From contig JAFUJE010000137.1 of assembly GCA_017473795.1 (NCBI GenBank), positions 1-7,760 on the forward strand: DNA of 7,760 bases. The letters are read 5' to 3'. Made by a program: the position numbers and the translations under genes. Shown here piece by piece: positions 5,582 to 7,760 of this stretch. Source of the stretch: Clostridia bacterium (GTDB taxonomy: Bacteria; Bacillota; Clostridia; Christensenellales; UBA1242). The notes beneath the pieces were generated by a model. The model was not told the DNA's origin. It searched no databases and saw only the letters and a program-made list of their open reading frames with translations. Position 1 is the stretch's first letter. The number at the start of each line of letters is the position of its first letter.

Positions 5582-6886
5582 ATGTTTTCAAAAATTTTAG
5601 TTGCCAATCGTGGGGAAATTGCAGTGCGCATTATTCGGGCTTGTAAAGAAATGGGAATCGCAACTGTGGCAGTTTATTCGGAAGCCGATAAAAATGCTTT
5701 GCACGTTTCGTTGGCTGATGAAAGTTATTGTATTGGGTCGAGTGAGGCCACGGAAAGTTATTTACGGGAAGACCGGATTATTTCTACGGCGATGTTGAGT
5801 GGTGCTCAAGCCATTCACCCGGGTTATGGTTTCTTGTCGGAAAATTCGCACTTCGCCAGAGCCTGTCGTAAAAACGGAATTGTTTTTATCGGACCCGATC
5901 CCGATAGTATGGACCACTTAAGCAACAAAGCGACTTTGAAAGAAATTATGGCGAATGCCGGCTTAAATGTTATCCCGGGAACTAAGTCGGTGACTTCGGT
6001 TGAAGATGCTATCAAAAATGCTGAACAAATTGGTTATCCGGTGATGCTGAAAGCGGCTGCGGGTGGCGGTGGTCGTGGTATCCGTTTGATTAGAGACCGA
6101 GAAGAATTAGAGCCGGCATATTTACAAGCCACCAGTGAAGCGTTAAGTTCCTTTGGTGATGGTACGGTTTATTTAGAAAAGTATATTTATCCGGCAAAAC
6201 ACATTGAGTTGCAAATTATTGCGGACGAAGTTGGTAATGTGGTTTGTTTGGGGGAACGTGATTGCTCCATGCAAAGGCGTAACCAAAAATTGATTGAAGA
6301 AACTCCATCGCCAGTAGTTAATGCTGAACAACGGGAGAAATTAATTAATCAAGCCATTGCGGCGATTAAAAAAATTGGGTACGTTGGAGCGGGGACATTG
6401 GAATTCTTGTTAGACAAGCATGGTAACTTTTGGTTTATGGAAATGAATGTTCGCTTGCAAGTTGAACATTGCGTAACCGAAATGTTGACCGGAATTGATA
6501 TTGTTAAATGGCAAATTAGAATTGCGGCGGGGATTCCCATTAACTTTAAGCAAGAAAAAATCAGAATGAATGGTGCCGCAATTGAATGTCGTATTAATGC
6601 TCAGAATTGCGAGAAGTTAGAATTTTTGCACGTACCGGGTGGGCCATTTGTCCGCTTTGATACCAGTTTAGTGCCGGGCACAAAAGTGTCGCCGTATTAT
6701 GATTCTTTACTCGGGAAATTGATTGTTTATGCTTACACCCGGGAAGAAGCTATTCGTAAAATGAAGGCGGCGCTCTGTGAATTAGTTGTCAGTGGAATTT
6801 CCACAAATATTGAAGAACAGTTAAGAATTATCAGTGATGATAAATTCCTGACAGGGGAATATGACTTAACTTTTATGAGTAAGTAG
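5582..6886 (+). CDS. accC: Biotin carboxylase subunit of acetyl-CoA carboxylase (AccC)
   Basis: AccC uses ATP and bicarbonate to carboxylate the biotin on AccB. The 434-residue protein is slightly shorter than the usual 445-455. It has the N-terminal domain (ILVANRGEIAVRIIRA, 5-20, and AIHPGYGFLSEN, 77-88), an ATP-grasp domain with Lys157 and the glycine loop GGGGRG (161-166), HIEL (207-210), and Lys236 in the RRNQKLIEE block. Metal and substrate residues Glu274, Glu287, Asn289, Arg291, Gln293, Val294 and Glu295 are present, as is Arg337 in ECRINA. The catalytic block reads NVRLQVEHCVTE rather than the common N(T/A)R(I/L)QVEHPVTE. Lack of a biotinyl or carboxyltransferase domain and the operon context separate it from pyruvate or propionyl-CoA carboxylase. 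It starts one base after fabZ behind a weaker GGGGGA site. Confidence 0.95.
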   Translation: MFSKILVANRGEIAVRIIRACKEMGIATVAVYSEADKNALHVSLADESYCIGSSEATESYLREDRIISTAMLSGAQAIHPGYGFLSENSHFARACRKNGIVFIGPDPDSMDHLSNKATLKEIMANAGLNVIPGTKSVTSVEDAIKNAEQIGYPVMLKAAAGGGGRGIRLIRDREELEPAYLQATSEALSSFGDGTVYLEKYIYPAKHIELQIIADEVGNVVCLGERDCSMQRRNQKLIEETPSPVVNAEQREKLINQAIAAIKKIGYVGAGTLEFLLDKHGNFWFMEMNVRLQVEHCVTEMLTGIDIVKWQIRIAAGIPINFKQEKIRMNGAAIECRINAQNCEKLEFLHVPGGPFVRFDTSLVPGTKVSPYYDSLLGKLIVYAYTREEAIRKMKAALCELVVSGISTNIEEQLRIISDDKFLTGEYDLTFMSK

Positions 6887-6893
6887 GTGAGAA

Positions 6894-7742
6894 ATGAAAA
6901 AATTAGATTTTTTAAAACCTAGTATTGAATTAGAAGTCGGTGGTCGGGCTGCGGCACCGATACAAGAGACCAGTGAGCCGGAAAAAAATTGCCCTAATTG
7001 TCATAAAGATATTCCTTTAAGTAAACTTTGGGGTAATCAGTTGGTTTGTGCATGTGGACACCATTTCCGCTTAGGTGCACGAGAGCGCATTCATATGTTG
7101 GTGGACACAGATTCTTTCCATGAACTTTTTGCGGGTTTGAAATCGGTTAATCCTTTGGGTTTTCCGGGTTACGATGAGAAACTTGCCAAAGCGCAAAACA
7201 ACACAAACGAAGAAGAGGCTGTGATTTGCGGGACAGCAGAAATTAATCAGCAGAAGTGTTGTTTGTTTGTGATGGATTCAAATTTCATGATGGGAAGTAT
7301 GGGGACTATTGTAGGGGAAAAAATTACTTCAATTTTTGAGTACGCACAAAAGCACCGTTTACCAGTAATTGGCTTTACAGTTTCGGGTGGAGCGAGAATG
7401 CAAGAAGGATTACTTTCCTTAATGCAAATGGCAAAAACCAGTTGTGCAGTAAAACAACACAGTGATGCTGGTTTATTGTACGTAGCAGTTTTGACTGATC
7501 CGACAACGGGTGGTGTGACGGCAAGTTTTGCAATGCAAGCAGACATTACCTTGGCTGAGCCCGGAGCCACCATTGGTTTCGCCGGCGCCCGAGTAATTGA
7601 ACAAACGACCAAAAAAACATTGCCTAAAGAATTCCAAAAAGCCGAGTTTAATTTGAAACATGGTTTTGTCGATGCAATTGTTAATCGTTTGCAGCAGAAA
7701 GAATTTTTGACTGAAATTTTGAGGTTACATAATGGAGAATAA
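6894..7742 (+). CDS. accD: Acetyl-CoA carboxylase carboxyltransferase beta subunit (AccD)
   Basis: AccD pairs with AccA to move the carboxyl group from carboxybiotin to acetyl-CoA, giving malonyl-CoA. The 282-residue protein is of normal length. The N-terminal zinc ribbon shows Cys33 and Cys36 (CPNC), then Cys52 and Cys54 (VCACGHHFRL). The usual spacing is CxxC-x15-CxxC; here the second knuckle is CxC, one residue short. The crotonase-like domain has MDSNFMMGSMGTIVGEK (127-143), SGGARMQEG (164-172) and the DPTTGGVTASFA block (202-213), followed by GATIGFAGARVIEQT (224-238), where most relatives have Pro rather than the Ala in GFAGAR. AGGTGAG at 6885-6891, overlapping the accC stop, supports the start. 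It lies 7 bases after accC and one base before accA. Confidence 0.95.
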   Translation: MKKLDFLKPSIELEVGGRAAAPIQETSEPEKNCPNCHKDIPLSKLWGNQLVCACGHHFRLGARERIHMLVDTDSFHELFAGLKSVNPLGFPGYDEKLAKAQNNTNEEEAVICGTAEINQQKCCLFVMDSNFMMGSMGTIVGEKITSIFEYAQKHRLPVIGFTVSGGARMQEGLLSLMQMAKTSCAVKQHSDAGLLYVAVLTDPTTGGVTASFAMQADITLAEPGATIGFAGARVIEQTTKKTLPKEFQKAEFNLKHGFVDAIVNRLQQKEFLTEILRLHNGE

Positions 7743-7743
7743 A

Positions 7744-7760
7744 ATGAGACAAATTCCTTA
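7744..7760 (+). CDS. accA: Start of acetyl-CoA carboxylase carboxyltransferase alpha subunit (AccA), cut by window end
   Basis: An ATG at 7744 follows the accD stop by one base, with GGAGA at 7734-7738 as ribosome binding site. Only five codons (MRQIP) plus two bases are visible, too few to identify the protein by sequence. The call rests on the position after accD, where accA ends this operon type in many Bacillota, and on the same TAA-A-ATG arrangement seen at three other junctions. Confidence 0.6.

Noticed and set aside
7247..7612. Minus-strand open frame of about 120 codons inside accD
   Set aside because: It lies wholly opposite the conserved carboxyltransferase domain and its protein shows no family features.

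Overview
The window is almost entirely a tightly packed, single-strand (+) fatty acid synthesis operon of the bacterial type II (FASII) kind. From about 350 onward the order is a short-chain reductase (5' end missing), fabK, fabD, fabG, fabF, accB, fabZ, accC, accD and the first five codons of accA. The order fabK-fabD-fabG-fabF-accB-fabZ-accC-accD-accA, the use of FabK as enoyl reductase, AGGAGG-type ribosome binding sites, and frequent TTA/TTG leucine codons at moderate G+C point to the Bacillota (streptococcal or clostridial/erysipelotrichial style). I cannot name a genus.

Region 1-~330 is different DNA. It is about 26% G+C by hand count, uses CTA for leucine (7 of 10) and codes for part of a protein I do not recognise. 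An apparent one-base insertion in a CCCC run (142-145) interrupts its reading frame. It runs in frame into the short-chain reductase, which has lost roughly its first 60 residues, including the NAD(P)-binding TGxxxGIG motif. This is best read as a chimeric join, either an assembly artefact or a real rearrangement, somewhere in 320-350.

Region 350-4732 carries the elongation enzymes. FabD loads malonyl onto ACP, FabF condenses, FabG reduces the keto group and FabK reduces the enoyl group. fabF is broken on paper by one extra G in a six-G run at 3528-3533. Removing it restores a normal 410-residue KAS II with its Cys-His-His triad, so a sequencing error is the likeliest reason.

Region 4734-7760 interleaves acetyl-CoA carboxylase (accB, accC, accD, start of accA) with fabZ, the dehydratase. 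AccB carries biotin, AccC carboxylates it, and AccD/AccA transfer the carboxyl to acetyl-CoA to make the malonyl-CoA used by FabD. Genes overlap or sit 1-18 bases apart, and four junctions share the exact arrangement TAA-A-ATG, suggesting translational coupling. No promoter, terminator, RNA gene, mobile element or CRISPR array is visible. I found no sign of a new biological system. The most useful observations are the 5' chimera, the fabF frameshift and an atypical zinc knuckle in AccD.
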